A DNA stretch of 64,000 nt, taken from contig JBAYVP010000001.1 in NCBI GenBank assembly GCA_041674485.1, positions 18,302-82,301 of the forward strand, given 5' to 3'. This document shows positions 52,596 through 60,799 of this stretch, in pieces (positions within the stretch are counted from its first letter, which is position 1; each line of letters opens with the position of its first letter). A model generated the notes under the pieces. The model was given only the letters and a program-made list of their open reading frames with translations. It made no database searches and was not told the origin of the DNA. The position numbers and the translations under genes were made by a program. Source of the stretch: JAGXQV01 sp041674485. Lineage in GTDB: Bacteria > Pseudomonadota > Gammaproteobacteria > Burkholderiales > Sulfuricellaceae.

Positions 52596-53014
52596 GTTGG
52601 CTGCTGGACACCTGCGCGCTTTCCGAATACGCGAAGAAAGCGCCCGCGCAGAAAGTGATTGCCTGGCTGGACGAGCAGGACGAGGCCAGCCTGTTTATCA
52701 GCGTCATCACGCTGGGCGAGATTGAAAAAGGTATCCTCAAACTGCGCAAAGCCGACCCGCGCCGCAGCCAGAAGCTTACCGCCTGGCTGGGCAAGGTGGA
52801 GCAGCGCTTCGCCGGACGCATCCTGCCGCTCGATGCCGCCGCCCTCCACGTCTGGGCGCAAATCGCCGCACACACCGAACTGGCCGGGCACCCCATGCCG
52901 GTAATGGACGGCCTGCTGATGGCCACCGCCCAATGCCACGGCCTCACCGTGGTCACTCGCAACGTGCAGGATTTCGCGCTGTACCCGCAAGTGTTTAATC
53001 CTTGGGAACTGTAA
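52592..53014 (+). CDS. PIN-domain toxin VapC (partner of Phd)
   Basis: The 140-residue PIN protein has WLLDTCALSEYAKK at the N-terminus, TLGEIEKGILKL (central Glu), PVMDGLLMATAQCHGL and VVTRNVQDF, so all catalytic acids are visible. It resembles FitB/VapC toxins that pair with Phd-type antitoxins. ATG 52592 overlaps the antitoxin stop. The pair interrupts an hsdS-hsdR junction whose original form can still be read (see 53138-53161). Confidence 0.92.
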   Translation: MSWLLDTCALSEYAKKAPAQKVIAWLDEQDEASLFISVITLGEIEKGILKLRKADPRRSQKLTAWLGKVEQRFAGRILPLDAAALHVWAQIAAHTELAGHPMPVMDGLLMATAQCHGLTVVTRNVQDFALYPQVFNPWEL

Positions 53015-53030
53015 GACCGCCACAGCTCCG

Positions 53031-53128
53031 GTGCCATTTCGACCGACAACCCCCGTGTCATTTCGACCGAAGGGAGAAATCTTGCAGTGCACCAAAGATT
53101 CCTCACATGCGTTCGGAATTACAGTTGA
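53031..53128. repeat. Intergenic repeat of the CATTTCGACCGAA / TTCGGAATTAC type
   Basis: The stretch has CATTTCGACCGA twice (about 53035 and 53060), then GGGAGAAATCTTGCAGTGCA, and ends CATGCGTTCGGAATTACA, whose complement GTAATTCCGAA resembles the other end. It looks like one unit of a dispersed repeat family widespread in proteobacteria (recollection, not a search). It sits between the phd-vapC pair and the decayed hsdR start. Confidence 0.65.
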
Positions 53129-53137
53129 GCTGTGGTT

Positions 53138-53161
53138 GTCTCGGGCGATGAAGTTAGGCAT
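53138..53161 (-). pseudogene. Decayed copy of the 5' end of hsdR
   Basis: From ATG 53161 the minus strand reads MPNFIARD, against MPNFISED in intact hsdR. ATGCCTAACTT is identical and later positions differ at a few bases. The hsdS stop codon (TAA, 53156-53154) lies inside these bases, so hsdS and hsdR originally overlapped here. The reading frame then enters the intergenic repeat and the antisense of vapC. Confidence 0.75.
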
Positions 53162-54374
53162 GAGCATCTTCTAACATGCTAGACGGGAACTGGATGTCGA
53201 GGTTTTCGACGGAGAGCTTGCCGGAAATGAGGCGCGGGAGAAGTGCACCGCGGGTCATCGTCAGTTTTTGATTCGCGTTTCTCAGCAACTCCGCCTGCGC
53301 ATAGAGTTTAGAAACAACGCTATCAAATTGATCCTGAATCTCCTTGCTCGGCACAATAATTGGAATGCCGTTCAGGTGATTTCGATTGAGTGTTGGTACT
53401 CCAGCGCCAGCATTGAAATTTTCAAGCCGCATGCTCTTGAGTGTGTAATAAACCAGAAATGCGGAATTGCCAAAGAAATTCTTCACATAAAGCGCAGTGT
53501 TGTGCGGCCATGCTCTGGTATTCACGAACAAGACTTCGCCGAGACTGCCAGACCTGCCCGTCGTAATGACTGGTGGTTCAACCTTGTATTGGCTGTGATA
53601 CGTCTTAATTGATGTCGAAGCAATTACCGGATACTGCCCTGGTTCGACTTCCGCATCAGTGAGATCAAAACCCCGTTGCAACTGGCAAAACTGTCCGAAT
53701 TTCTGCTCTTTCCATCCGTCCGGTACGCCTCTCAACTTCTTCACTTTTTCGTAGCTGGGAAAGCGCAGGCGAACAAACCATTCCCGGTAAACTTCTTCGG
53801 ACATTTTTTCTAGCAGTGCGATGCGCCGCTGGTTGTTTTCGATCAGCTCGTCATATGCCGTAAGTGTTGCCGCAATTCTTTTCTGCGCTTCGATGGGGGG
53901 CGAGGGAAAACTGATTCGGCGCACGATATCCTGATTCAGTGAGGTCATGGTTGCGCCGAATGAACAGAGCGCTTGCATCCAATCCTGATGCGCCTGTGTC
54001 TTAAGGTAATGGGACAAATATCGCTCGCAGACATCTTGGCTCTTGATCCGCAGGCGTAGGCAGTCCGAACCCTGAATCCAGCCATCCACGCTTTCGTCGA
54101 TGAGAGCATGCCGTTCCACGGCACCTTTGCGTCCAAACACAATATCGCCCTTGCGCAGACGATGCTGGTGTATTTTCTCTGCCTTGGCCTCGTTCAGATA
54201 TTCGAGGTCTTCTTTCCTTACGTCGCCGAAGCCGATATTGCGAACATTAATGACAGGGATACCCTCATCAACGTATTCGCTGGCTTTGAGTTGCGTACCG
54301 AAGGGGCCTGTTTGCAGGCTGACTTCCCCAAGGCTCTCTAATTCCGCGACTGTACGAAAGAGGTGGGAAATCAT
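53154..54374 (-). CDS. hsdS: Type I restriction specificity subunit HsdS
   Basis: The 406-residue protein has two target-recognition domains (about 1-150 and 205-350), each followed by a long helical conserved region. The first is FPSPPIEAQKRIAATLTAYD, then ENNQRRIALLEKMSEEVYRE; the second is VPSKEIQDQFDSVVSKLYAQ. It sets the bipartite DNA target for methylation and cleavage. The ATG overlaps the hsdM stop (ATGA). Both domains look complete. The specificity cannot be read from sequence. Confidence 0.92.
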   Translation of the reverse strand: MISHLFRTVAELESLGEVSLQTGPFGTQLKASEYVDEGIPVINVRNIGFGDVRKEDLEYLNEAKAEKIHQHRLRKGDIVFGRKGAVERHALIDESVDGWIQGSDCLRLRIKSQDVCERYLSHYLKTQAHQDWMQALCSFGATMTSLNQDIVRRISFPSPPIEAQKRIAATLTAYDELIENNQRRIALLEKMSEEVYREWFVRLRFPSYEKVKKLRGVPDGWKEQKFGQFCQLQRGFDLTDAEVEPGQYPVIASTSIKTYHSQYKVEPPVITTGRSGSLGEVLFVNTRAWPHNTALYVKNFFGNSAFLVYYTLKSMRLENFNAGAGVPTLNRNHLNGIPIIVPSKEIQDQFDSVVSKLYAQAELLRNANQKLTMTRGALLPRLISGKLSVENLDIQFPSSMLEDAHA

Positions 54375-56440
54375 ACATCCCCTGTAATCTGCGCGACGTT
54401 ATGACCAATCACTGACTCCAGCCCTCGCGCTACATTATTCAAGCTAGACAGTTCGTCGTTCATCGCCAGCAAGTCGGCGACAAATTCCTCCTCGGTTTTT
54501 CCATCCTCTTCGATCACCACGCCGACATAACGCCCCGCATTCAGCGAATAGTCCTGCTCCTTTAAATCTGCCGGGCTGGCAAGTTTGCACAGGCCGGTGA
54601 CATCCTCGTATTGCGCCTTGGGAAAACGTTCCTGTAGCCAATGGATGTGCTGATAGAAACTCTCGGCATTTTTCACTTCGGTGTGCAAGGCTTCCAATGC
54701 GCCCTTGAGCACATTGGTCTTGCGGTCAGTCGTGGCGCGTTTGCCATCGGCCTGTGCCTGTGCTGCCTGCTGCTTCTCATGCTGACGCACAACCTTGTCC
54801 AAGTGCTTCAAGCCTTCGTGCAGCGCGGTAAAGAAGGGATCGAACGCCTCGCGCAATTGCTGCTGCGCCTTGTTCTTCTTGTCCACCGCCGTTTCATCCG
54901 CGTGCTTTTCCTGATATTGCGCATAGCGGGCTTTGAGTTTGGTCAGCCCCGCCCATTGCTGCACCAGTTCGCCCACGGCCTGTTTGCCGCCTGCGTCATC
55001 CAGCACTTCGAGCAGTTGCGCCGAGACGGGTTCGACGTTGGTCTTGTTCTCGACCAGGCGCTGCATGCCTGCCGCGAAGTAGCGGTCTATGAGCTGCACG
55101 AATTTCTCGCGCCGCCCCTTGTGCAACTGGCTGATGATGGCGATGTTCTGGATGTGTTCTTCGCTGAATTCGCGGTGGGCGCGGTCTATCTGGGTGAAGA
55201 TGTTGCGCGCGTCGATGAACAGGATGTTGTCGTCGGTCTTGGCTTTGTCGAAGAACCACAGCGTGGCCGGGAGCGTGACGGTGTAGAACATGTTCGAGGG
55301 CAGCGTCAGCATGGCGTAGATGAGGTTTTGCTCGATCAGCGTTTTGCGGATGTCGGCTTCGGAGTGGCGCGCATCGGATGCGGAATTCGCCATGACCAGC
55401 GCGGCGCGGCCCTGCGCCTTGAGCGAGGTGGCGAACAGGTTGATCCACAGGTAGTTGCCGTTGGGTACGGTTTCCTTGCCCTCGTCGGCTTTCTTCACTT
55501 TCGATTTGTTGCGCGGGATGCCGTAAGTGTTGAAACGCTTGTCCTTCTCCACGCTGGTGAGGCTCACGTCGTCCACGTTGAACGGGGGATTGGCGAGGAC
55601 GTAATCGAATGCGCCAAAACTCTGGTACGGGTCTTCGTAGTAGGTGTTGGCCTGCTTGATTTCACCGCGCAGGCCGTTGACCGCGAGGTTCATCTTGGCG
55701 AGGTTGACGGTATCCCGCGTTTTTTCCTGGCCGCAGACATACACGCCGCTTTCCGAGCCTTTCAGCTCTTTGCGGTGTTCCGCGATGAACTGGGCAGACT
55801 GCACAAACATGCCACCGGAGCCGCAGGCGGGGTCGAATACTTTGCCGCCGTGCGGCTCGATGATCTCGACCATCAGGCGCACCACGGAACGCGGCGTGAA
55901 AAACTCGCCGCCCTTCTGGCCTTCGCTGCGCGCGAATTCGGACAGGAAGTATTCGTAAATCTGCCCGAACAAATCGCCGGTGGCATTGGCGGGTATGTCG
56001 GCAAAGGTGCGCAGCAGTGATTGCGGCAGCGTCTTATCCGTTCGCGTCAGTGCTGCATATTCGTCCTTGGGCAATACGCCTTCGAGTTCGGGCTTGTATT
56101 CCTCAATGGCCTTCATCGCCTCCTTGAGCGCCTTGGCGATGTTTTTCTCTTCCTGCAGATTCAGCAGATGCTCGTAGCGCGCATGGTCGGGCAGGTAGAA
56201 CCCGCACTTCTCAATGGCGATGTCGGAGATTTTTTTCTCGCGGCGAGTGCCTTTGAGCTTGGTGTACTCGGCGTGAATTTCAGCTTCGTGGCGGCGGTAG
56301 TTGTTGTCGGCGAACTTGAGGAAAATCAGCCCCAGCACCGGGGTGGCATATTCGCTGGACTTCAGATCGGAATTGGCGCGCAGCTTGTCGGCGGCGCTCC
56401 ACAGGTCGGCTTCCAGTTTTTTGAGTTGGTCTTTGTTCAT
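54371..56440 (-). CDS. hsdM: Type I DNA methyltransferase subunit HsdM
   Basis: The 689-residue N6-adenine methyltransferase has an N-terminal helical domain. SAM motif I is FDPACGSGGMF (about 203-213), and catalytic motif IV is NPPF in DYVLANPPFNVDD. The C-terminal region with coiled-coil character (about 540-600) probably contacts HsdS. It protects host DNA and forms the core of the HsdMS complex. Although hsdR is frameshifted, methylation should still work because hsdM and hsdS are intact. Confidence 0.94.
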   Translation of the reverse strand: MNKDQLKKLEADLWSAADKLRANSDLKSSEYATPVLGLIFLKFADNNYRRHEAEIHAEYTKLKGTRREKKISDIAIEKCGFYLPDHARYEHLLNLQEEKNIAKALKEAMKAIEEYKPELEGVLPKDEYAALTRTDKTLPQSLLRTFADIPANATGDLFGQIYEYFLSEFARSEGQKGGEFFTPRSVVRLMVEIIEPHGGKVFDPACGSGGMFVQSAQFIAEHRKELKGSESGVYVCGQEKTRDTVNLAKMNLAVNGLRGEIKQANTYYEDPYQSFGAFDYVLANPPFNVDDVSLTSVEKDKRFNTYGIPRNKSKVKKADEGKETVPNGNYLWINLFATSLKAQGRAALVMANSASDARHSEADIRKTLIEQNLIYAMLTLPSNMFYTVTLPATLWFFDKAKTDDNILFIDARNIFTQIDRAHREFSEEHIQNIAIISQLHKGRREKFVQLIDRYFAAGMQRLVENKTNVEPVSAQLLEVLDDAGGKQAVGELVQQWAGLTKLKARYAQYQEKHADETAVDKKNKAQQQLREAFDPFFTALHEGLKHLDKVVRQHEKQQAAQAQADGKRATTDRKTNVLKGALEALHTEVKNAESFYQHIHWLQERFPKAQYEDVTGLCKLASPADLKEQDYSLNAGRYVGVVIEEDGKTEEEFVADLLAMNDELSSLNNVARGLESVIGHNVAQITGDV

Positions 56441-56524
56441 TCAGTTTGATTTATTTGTTTTTTTCACGACACAAATGCGCGCGCCTATTTTTTGTACTCA
56501 ACTTAGATCATCGGTAACCTGCGG

Positions 56525-56821
56525 TCACGCATGCGCCAGTGTCTGCACATTGTAGAGAAGCTTGCCCAGGCTGGCCTCCGCTGTTTTCAAATCATAAGCT
56601 GCTTGCAGGTTAAGCCAGTATTGCGGCGACTGATCGAAAGCGCGCCCGAACAACAGCGCCAGTTCAGCCGTTACCGGGCGCTTTCCTTTGATGACATGCG
56701 AAATTCGCATCGGCGAGACGCCGATGGCGCGTGCGAACTCGGCTTGGGAGATATTCAACTCGCCCAAGGTTTCGCTCAGATATTCCCCGGGGTGGATTGC
56801 GGGCAGTCCTTTTTTGGCCAT
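56525..56821 (-). CDS. higA: HigA-type antitoxin (XRE helix-turn-helix)
   Basis: The 98-residue protein begins AKKGLPAIHPGEYLSETLGE after Met and has an XRE helix-turn-helix (QAEFARAIGVSPMRISHVIKG), the standard HigA/VapI pattern. AAGGAG lies directly before ATG 56821. It should bind and repress its own promoter. Its partner toxin gene immediately upstream is broken, so it is an orphan antitoxin or transcription regulator. Confidence 0.9.
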   Translation of the reverse strand: MAKKGLPAIHPGEYLSETLGELNISQAEFARAIGVSPMRISHVIKGKRPVTAELALLFGRAFDQSPQYWLNLQAAYDLKTAEASLGKLLYNVQTLAHA

Positions 56822-56831
56822 GAATTTCTCC

Positions 56832-57087
56832 TTAATGGTAATCGAAGATTTCAACGTCGTAAGCATCGCCACTTTCCAAACCGAAAACACGCGCGCCATT
56901 GGTCATTAATGTGGATGCTCCATTGCCCGGCGCGGTTATTAGCCAATGCCTCCAGCCGGTTCAATGGTGGAAGGCGCAAGTCTTCAATGCGTGTGGCAGC
57001 ATCCAGTTGCGTTAAGCGCATCGCCGCACGCTTGAGAATCTCCGGCGGAAATCGCCGCGATTTGCCTGAGGCAAAGTTTGCCGTCCA
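56832..57087 (-). pseudogene. higB: HigB/RelE-type toxin remnant
   Basis: One frame reads TANFASGKSRRFPPEILKRA, then IEDLRLPPLNRLEAL and RAGQWSIHINDQWRACFRF, a clear HigB/GraT-like sequence. One base too many after CFRF shifts it out of the tail, which in the next frame reads SGDAYDVEIFDYH and stops nine bases before the higA ATG. The first eight to ten residues and any start codon are missing where the vapC gene ends (57091). Confidence 0.85.
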
Positions 57088-57090
57088 TTC

Positions 57091-57486
57091 TTATGCTTTC
57101 GCGACCCGCAAACCGAGATGTTTCTCGAAAGGGTCGAAGTCGCGGTCGTTGTGTAACAGGGCATGATCGTTGTTGATGCACCAGGTCGCGATCAGCAAAT
57201 CCACCGATTTGCGTATCGTGTAACCCCTTGCACGTAAATGGCGGTAGTGGCGCGCTGCCTGTATGGCGTTATATTCGCCGCCCAGTTCGACCACGGGAAA
57301 ATTGAGCAGGTATTTTTCCGTCCGGCGAGCCAGCGCTTCGCTGGGAACACCTTGCAAAACTTCGGTAAGCACCAAGTCTCCAACGACCATTTGCATCTGT
57401 CCGAGATGCGCCCGCAGGAAGGCGACTTGCCGGGTGTTGACGCCCCTCAATACGTCTATCCAGACACTGCTGTCCACGAGGATCAT
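57091..57486 (-). CDS. vapC: PIN-domain toxin VapC (pair beside higBA)
   Basis: The 131-residue PIN protein starts MILVDSSVWIDVLRG and continues with VLTEVLQGV, RKSVDLLIATWCINND and LLHNDRDFDPF, giving the four conserved acids. The longer frame to 57555 was rejected because ATG 57486 overlaps the antitoxin stop (ATGA) and begins the conserved domain. Its stop is directly followed by the higB remnant, so this pair seems to have landed on the start of higB. Confidence 0.92.
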   Translation of the reverse strand: MILVDSSVWIDVLRGVNTRQVAFLRAHLGQMQMVVGDLVLTEVLQGVPSEALARRTEKYLLNFPVVELGGEYNAIQAARHYRHLRARGYTIRKSVDLLIATWCINNDHALLHNDRDFDPFEKHLGLRVAKA

Positions 57487-57710
57487 GCAGCTTTTCTTTT
57501 GGGTTTTGCGGTAGCGTGTTTGCTGGTGCGCATTTCGTCCAAGTCGCCTTCCCATGCCACCTTGCCGAAAAGCTTCAGGATGTCACGCTGCTTGTGTTGG
57601 CGTACCAACACGCGCAATGCCGCTTCAACGGCTTCCTTCTTTGTCTTGAATCCACCGGCGCGCATGGCGTCTCTCATGATTTCGTCGTCTATGTCTATGT
57701 TGGTACGCAT
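57483..57710 (-). CDS. vapB: VapB-type antitoxin (DUF2191-like)
   Basis: The 75-residue antitoxin has MRTNIDIDDEIMRDAMRAGG followed by FKTKKEAVEAALRVLVRQHK, the VapB/DUF2191 pattern of a ribbon-helix-helix and linker. Its basic tail wraps the toxin. GGAG lies eight bases before ATG 57710, so this start is preferred to the one at 57722. An 8-base inverted repeat upstream is a likely operator. Confidence 0.9.
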   Translation of the reverse strand: MRTNIDIDDEIMRDAMRAGGFKTKKEAVEAALRVLVRQHKQRDILKLFGKVAWEGDLDEMRTSKHATAKPKRKAA

Positions 57711-57721
57711 GACAAACTCCA

Positions 57722-57749
57722 TGTGTAAATAGTGTGGTCATTTTACACA
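57722..57749 (-). promoter_or_regulatory. Candidate VapB operator
   Basis: TGTGTAAA (57722-57729) and TTTACACA (57742-57749) are perfect inverted arms around a 12-base spacer, directly upstream of the vapB ribosome-binding site. This is a plausible autoregulatory site. Confidence 0.5.
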
Positions 57750-57846
57750 TCGCCACACAAAATGAAAGGGCGCAGGCCAAGCCGGAATAATGACGTAATC
57801 CGGGTTTTCAGAGGTGCTTCTCATTCTGCTCTCGGCTCACCCAGAG

Positions 57847-59733
57847 TTAAATATTGTCCTTCTCGTTTGCCTCCTCGCCCGCTTGCGGGAGAGGATTGAG
57901 GAGAGGGGAACGGGCTTGCCCGTTGGGCAGATAGGTCTGGCATTCGGAGAAAATGCGCGCCTTGCAGGTGCGGCAAATTTCCGGGTCGAGGGTGCTGTAG
58001 ATCGGCTTGATCCAGTTCGACATGACGGGGAAAAATCCGCTCTCGCCGATATCGTCCAGCTTGTCGGCCTTGCGCAGGAATTTGTAGATGGAATCTTTGC
58101 AGCGGTAAAAATACAGGCCGCCGCCCATTTTGCGGCGGCGGCGAGCCTCCTGGGCCAGCATTTCCGCACCCGCCACGTCCACAAAATCGATGCCGCTGGC
58201 GACGATCAGCACGGATTTTTTCTGCGGCTCTTTTTCGTCGATATTCATCAGGCTGCCCTGCACATGATCGACGGCTCCGAAAAAGATTGCACCGTTAAAG
58301 CGCACCATGCTTAATTGCGGGCACCCGATATGATCATAGGCGCTCACGAAATGGTAAGCCCCCTCTTCTTTTGCCGGAACTACCGGGTCGATATGCGGGC
58401 GCGAGACACGATACAGGTATATCGAAAGAGAAAGCAGGATACCGAAGAATATTCCCTTTTCCAGATCGACCAGCGTGCCCAGCAGCGTCACCCACAACAC
58501 TACCGTTTCGGCCCGGCTGGACTTGCTGACGGAGACAATATGGTGAAAATCGATCAGCCCCCAAGCCACCAGAAATAATATTCCCGCCATGGCGGCGGTA
58601 GGCAGGTATGCGGCAAGCGGCGCGACCAGCAGCAGGATCAATACCAGAAAAATCGAAGCGAATACTGTCGCGAGCGGCGTTTTTGCGCCGGCAGCGAAGT
58701 TGACGCCGCTGCGGTTGAATGAACCGCAAGAGGCGTAACTGGAGAAGAAACTGCCGATCAGGTTGGACAGGCCCTGGCCGATGAATTCCTGATTGCCGTC
58801 GATGCGCTGCCCGGATTTTACGGCAATGGCGCGGGAGATCGACACGGCTTCGGTCAGCGCAAGCAAGGTGACCACCAGCGCGGGAAACACCACCTGGCGT
58901 ATCGTTCCGTAGGAAAAATCAGGCAGGGAAAAAGGCGGTAAGCTTGCGGGCAATGCCCCGACGGTTTTGATCTGGGTGACGGCCACGTCGAATTCCGCGT
59001 TGATGAAAAATGCCACGATGCTTCCGACTACCATCGCCACGATCATATAGGGCAGTTTGGGAATGAATTTTTTCGCCAATATCCCGGTGGCAAGCGTGAT
59101 GGCGCCTACCGCCGTGACATAGGGGTTGATGTTGCCGAACTGTAATGCCAGTTGCTCGATCACCACGTGAAAGTGCGCGCCGCGTTCTATAGCGATGCCA
59201 AAAAAATTCTTGACCTGGCTGGCCGCGATGAGCAATGCGGCTCCGGCGGTAAAACCGATCACCACGGTATGCGAAATGAAATTCAACAGAACGCCCATGC
59301 GCGCCAGCCCCAGAATCAACTGAAACAGGCCGGTCAGGAAGGTCAGCGTCAGCACCATGCTGATGAACTGCGGCGAACCAGGGTCGGCGAGGGGGCTCAT
59401 CGCCGCGAACACCGCAATGGAAATAGCCGTGGTGGGACCGGAAACCAGATGCCAGCTCGAACCGAACAGCGCCGCGATGATCGCTGGCACCATCGCCGCA
59501 TAAAGGCCGTATTCGGGCGGCATTCCCGCGATGGTGGCAAAGGCCACGCCTTGCGGCAGTACGATCATTGCGCCGGTGATGCCTGCGATCAGGTCATCCT
59601 TGGTGGTGGCGCGGTTGACCATGGGCCACCAGCGCAGGAAAGGGAAAACCCTGTTGAGTAACTGCGAAGTATGGGTAGAAGTCGTGTTCACAAATTTTCG
59701 TTTATCTTTATTTTGGCTCGAAAGGTTAACCAT
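57847..59733 (-). CDS. SulP-family anion transporter next to sulfite dehydrogenase genes
   Basis: The protein of about 628 residues has the SulP core (MIVLPQGVAFATIAGMPPEY, SGPTTAISIAVFA, QEFIGQGLSNLIGSF), a STAS domain (about 465-570; SVLIVASGIDFVDVAGAEML) and a cysteine-rich tail (EICRTCKARIFSEC). The last 20 or so residues (SPLLNPLPQAGEEAN) come from an intergenic repeat read as protein. Next to soeABC it may move sulfate out of, or sulfite into, the cell; direction and substrate are inferred. ATG 59733 was taken in place of the upstream TTG. Confidence 0.88.
   Translation of the reverse strand: MVNLSSQNKDKRKFVNTTSTHTSQLLNRVFPFLRWWPMVNRATTKDDLIAGITGAMIVLPQGVAFATIAGMPPEYGLYAAMVPAIIAALFGSSWHLVSGPTTAISIAVFAAMSPLADPGSPQFISMVLTLTFLTGLFQLILGLARMGVLLNFISHTVVIGFTAGAALLIAASQVKNFFGIAIERGAHFHVVIEQLALQFGNINPYVTAVGAITLATGILAKKFIPKLPYMIVAMVVGSIVAFFINAEFDVAVTQIKTVGALPASLPPFSLPDFSYGTIRQVVFPALVVTLLALTEAVSISRAIAVKSGQRIDGNQEFIGQGLSNLIGSFFSSYASCGSFNRSGVNFAAGAKTPLATVFASIFLVLILLLVAPLAAYLPTAAMAGILFLVAWGLIDFHHIVSVSKSSRAETVVLWVTLLGTLVDLEKGIFFGILLSLSIYLYRVSRPHIDPVVPAKEEGAYHFVSAYDHIGCPQLSMVRFNGAIFFGAVDHVQGSLMNIDEKEPQKKSVLIVASGIDFVDVAGAEMLAQEARRRRKMGGGLYFYRCKDSIYKFLRKADKLDDIGESGFFPVMSNWIKPIYSTLDPEICRTCKARIFSECQTYLPNGQARSPLLNPLPQAGEEANEKDNI
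57850..57921. repeat. Repeat forming the C-terminus of the SulP gene
   Basis: CTCGCCCGCTTGCGGGAGAG and the following GATTGAGGAGAGGGG belong to a hairpin-rich repeat type that, on the other strand, reads as PLPNPLPQAGEG-like peptides at gene ends in many proteobacteria (recollection). Here it supplies the last codons and stop of the transporter. Confidence 0.65.
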
Positions 59734-59806
59734 CCACAAAAATCGTCAGCATGCTTATTTGGTCAATCCGGCTATTCCCTCGCTTCAAGATATTTGCCGC
59801 AGAATA

Positions 59807-60778
59807 TCAGGAGACACTTTGATAATAGAGGTTCTGCGGGTGGTTGGCTTGCGCGAAGAAGAACCAGCGCTCCGCCAGCAGCCCGATGTATTGAAGTATA
59901 AACGCAACGCCCAGCAATGCGGGCGTGAACATACCGAGCGCCAGCAAGGCCAGCGGCGCCGCAAAGGCCAGCAGCAGGAAAGCCGGTTTGATCGTGTGCA
60001 GGAAAGCCTCGCTCTTGCCGTGGAAAAATTCGCGCGTGTTAAATGAGCCGCCCATGAACCCCTGCGATCTTTGCACGATGCGCGGATGCTTGATGCCGAT
60101 GGCGGTCTGTAGCGTCGATTTCGGCTTGAGACGCGCATTGCGCAGCAGCGCTGCGACGCGTCCGGCAAAGGCCAGCAAGGTGATGATGATCGCCCAGCCG
60201 GCGAAGAAGCCTGCCTGCGACGGCGCAGCCACGGCAGAGAACGCCGCCGCCAGCGTAAACCCGGATGCGCCGCCGAGCAGCGTGTAATTGACGACTGTCA
60301 GCGGGCTGTGCCATTCGCGCAGAAAGCGCAGGCAGGCATATATCATGGCGGTGCAGACAAACAGCGCAAATGCCAGTAACGTCCCGGCAGCGCCCAACAC
60401 AATGCCGAGATCGAGCGCCAGTCCGCCGGGCAGGGTCGCCAGTACGGGCTTGATCCCGAGCAGATGCGCCGCACCGTAGAGGAATACCGCGCCCATGAAG
60501 GCAGGCAACACGATGACCTCGCGCGACAGCCAGGAAGTGCGCCATTGTGTGGCCGAACGCCAGGCGCGCTCCGGCCGCCCGAGATGGAAGAACGAAGCGA
60601 GCAGTCCGCCTGCGAGAAACAGCAGCGCCAGCACGCTGCCATAACCGTAGAAGCTGCCCGTCTGTAGCGGCAGCAGGCCGAACAGCGCATACGACTGGTG
60701 CGTGAACAGCGCCAGAAACAGCCCCTGCCCGGCGCCGATCAGGGTAGTCAGAAAAATTACGGAGAAAGCAGGTTTCAT
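59807..60778 (-). CDS. soeC: SoeC-like membrane anchor of sulfite dehydrogenase (DmsC/NrfD type)
   Basis: The 323-residue protein has eight or nine membrane helices and the DmsC-type pattern, including ASFFHLGRPERAWRSATQWRTSWLSREV. Such subunits anchor the iron-sulfur and molybdenum subunits to the inner membrane and pass electrons to quinone. It starts 21 bases after soeB and ends the three-gene operon. Family members also serve polysulfide or DMSO reductases; the neighbouring subunits favour the Soe assignment. Confidence 0.82.
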   Translation of the reverse strand: MKPAFSVIFLTTLIGAGQGLFLALFTHQSYALFGLLPLQTGSFYGYGSVLALLFLAGGLLASFFHLGRPERAWRSATQWRTSWLSREVIVLPAFMGAVFLYGAAHLLGIKPVLATLPGGLALDLGIVLGAAGTLLAFALFVCTAMIYACLRFLREWHSPLTVVNYTLLGGASGFTLAAAFSAVAAPSQAGFFAGWAIIITLLAFAGRVAALLRNARLKPKSTLQTAIGIKHPRIVQRSQGFMGGSFNTREFFHGKSEAFLHTIKPAFLLLAFAAPLALLALGMFTPALLGVAFILQYIGLLAERWFFFAQANHPQNLYYQSVS

Positions 60779-60799
60779 GTTGGTCAGATAGGTTCGTTG

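Noticed and set aside
52235..53167. 310-codon minus-strand frame from the decayed hsdR start through the antisense of phd-vapC
   Set aside because: Only the first eight codons are hsdR-derived. The rest reads a repeat and the reverse of two well-supported toxin-antitoxin genes.
54641..56020. 459-codon open frame antisense to hsdM
   Set aside because: It is a shadow of the hsdM gene, with no recognisable domain and no ribosome-binding site.
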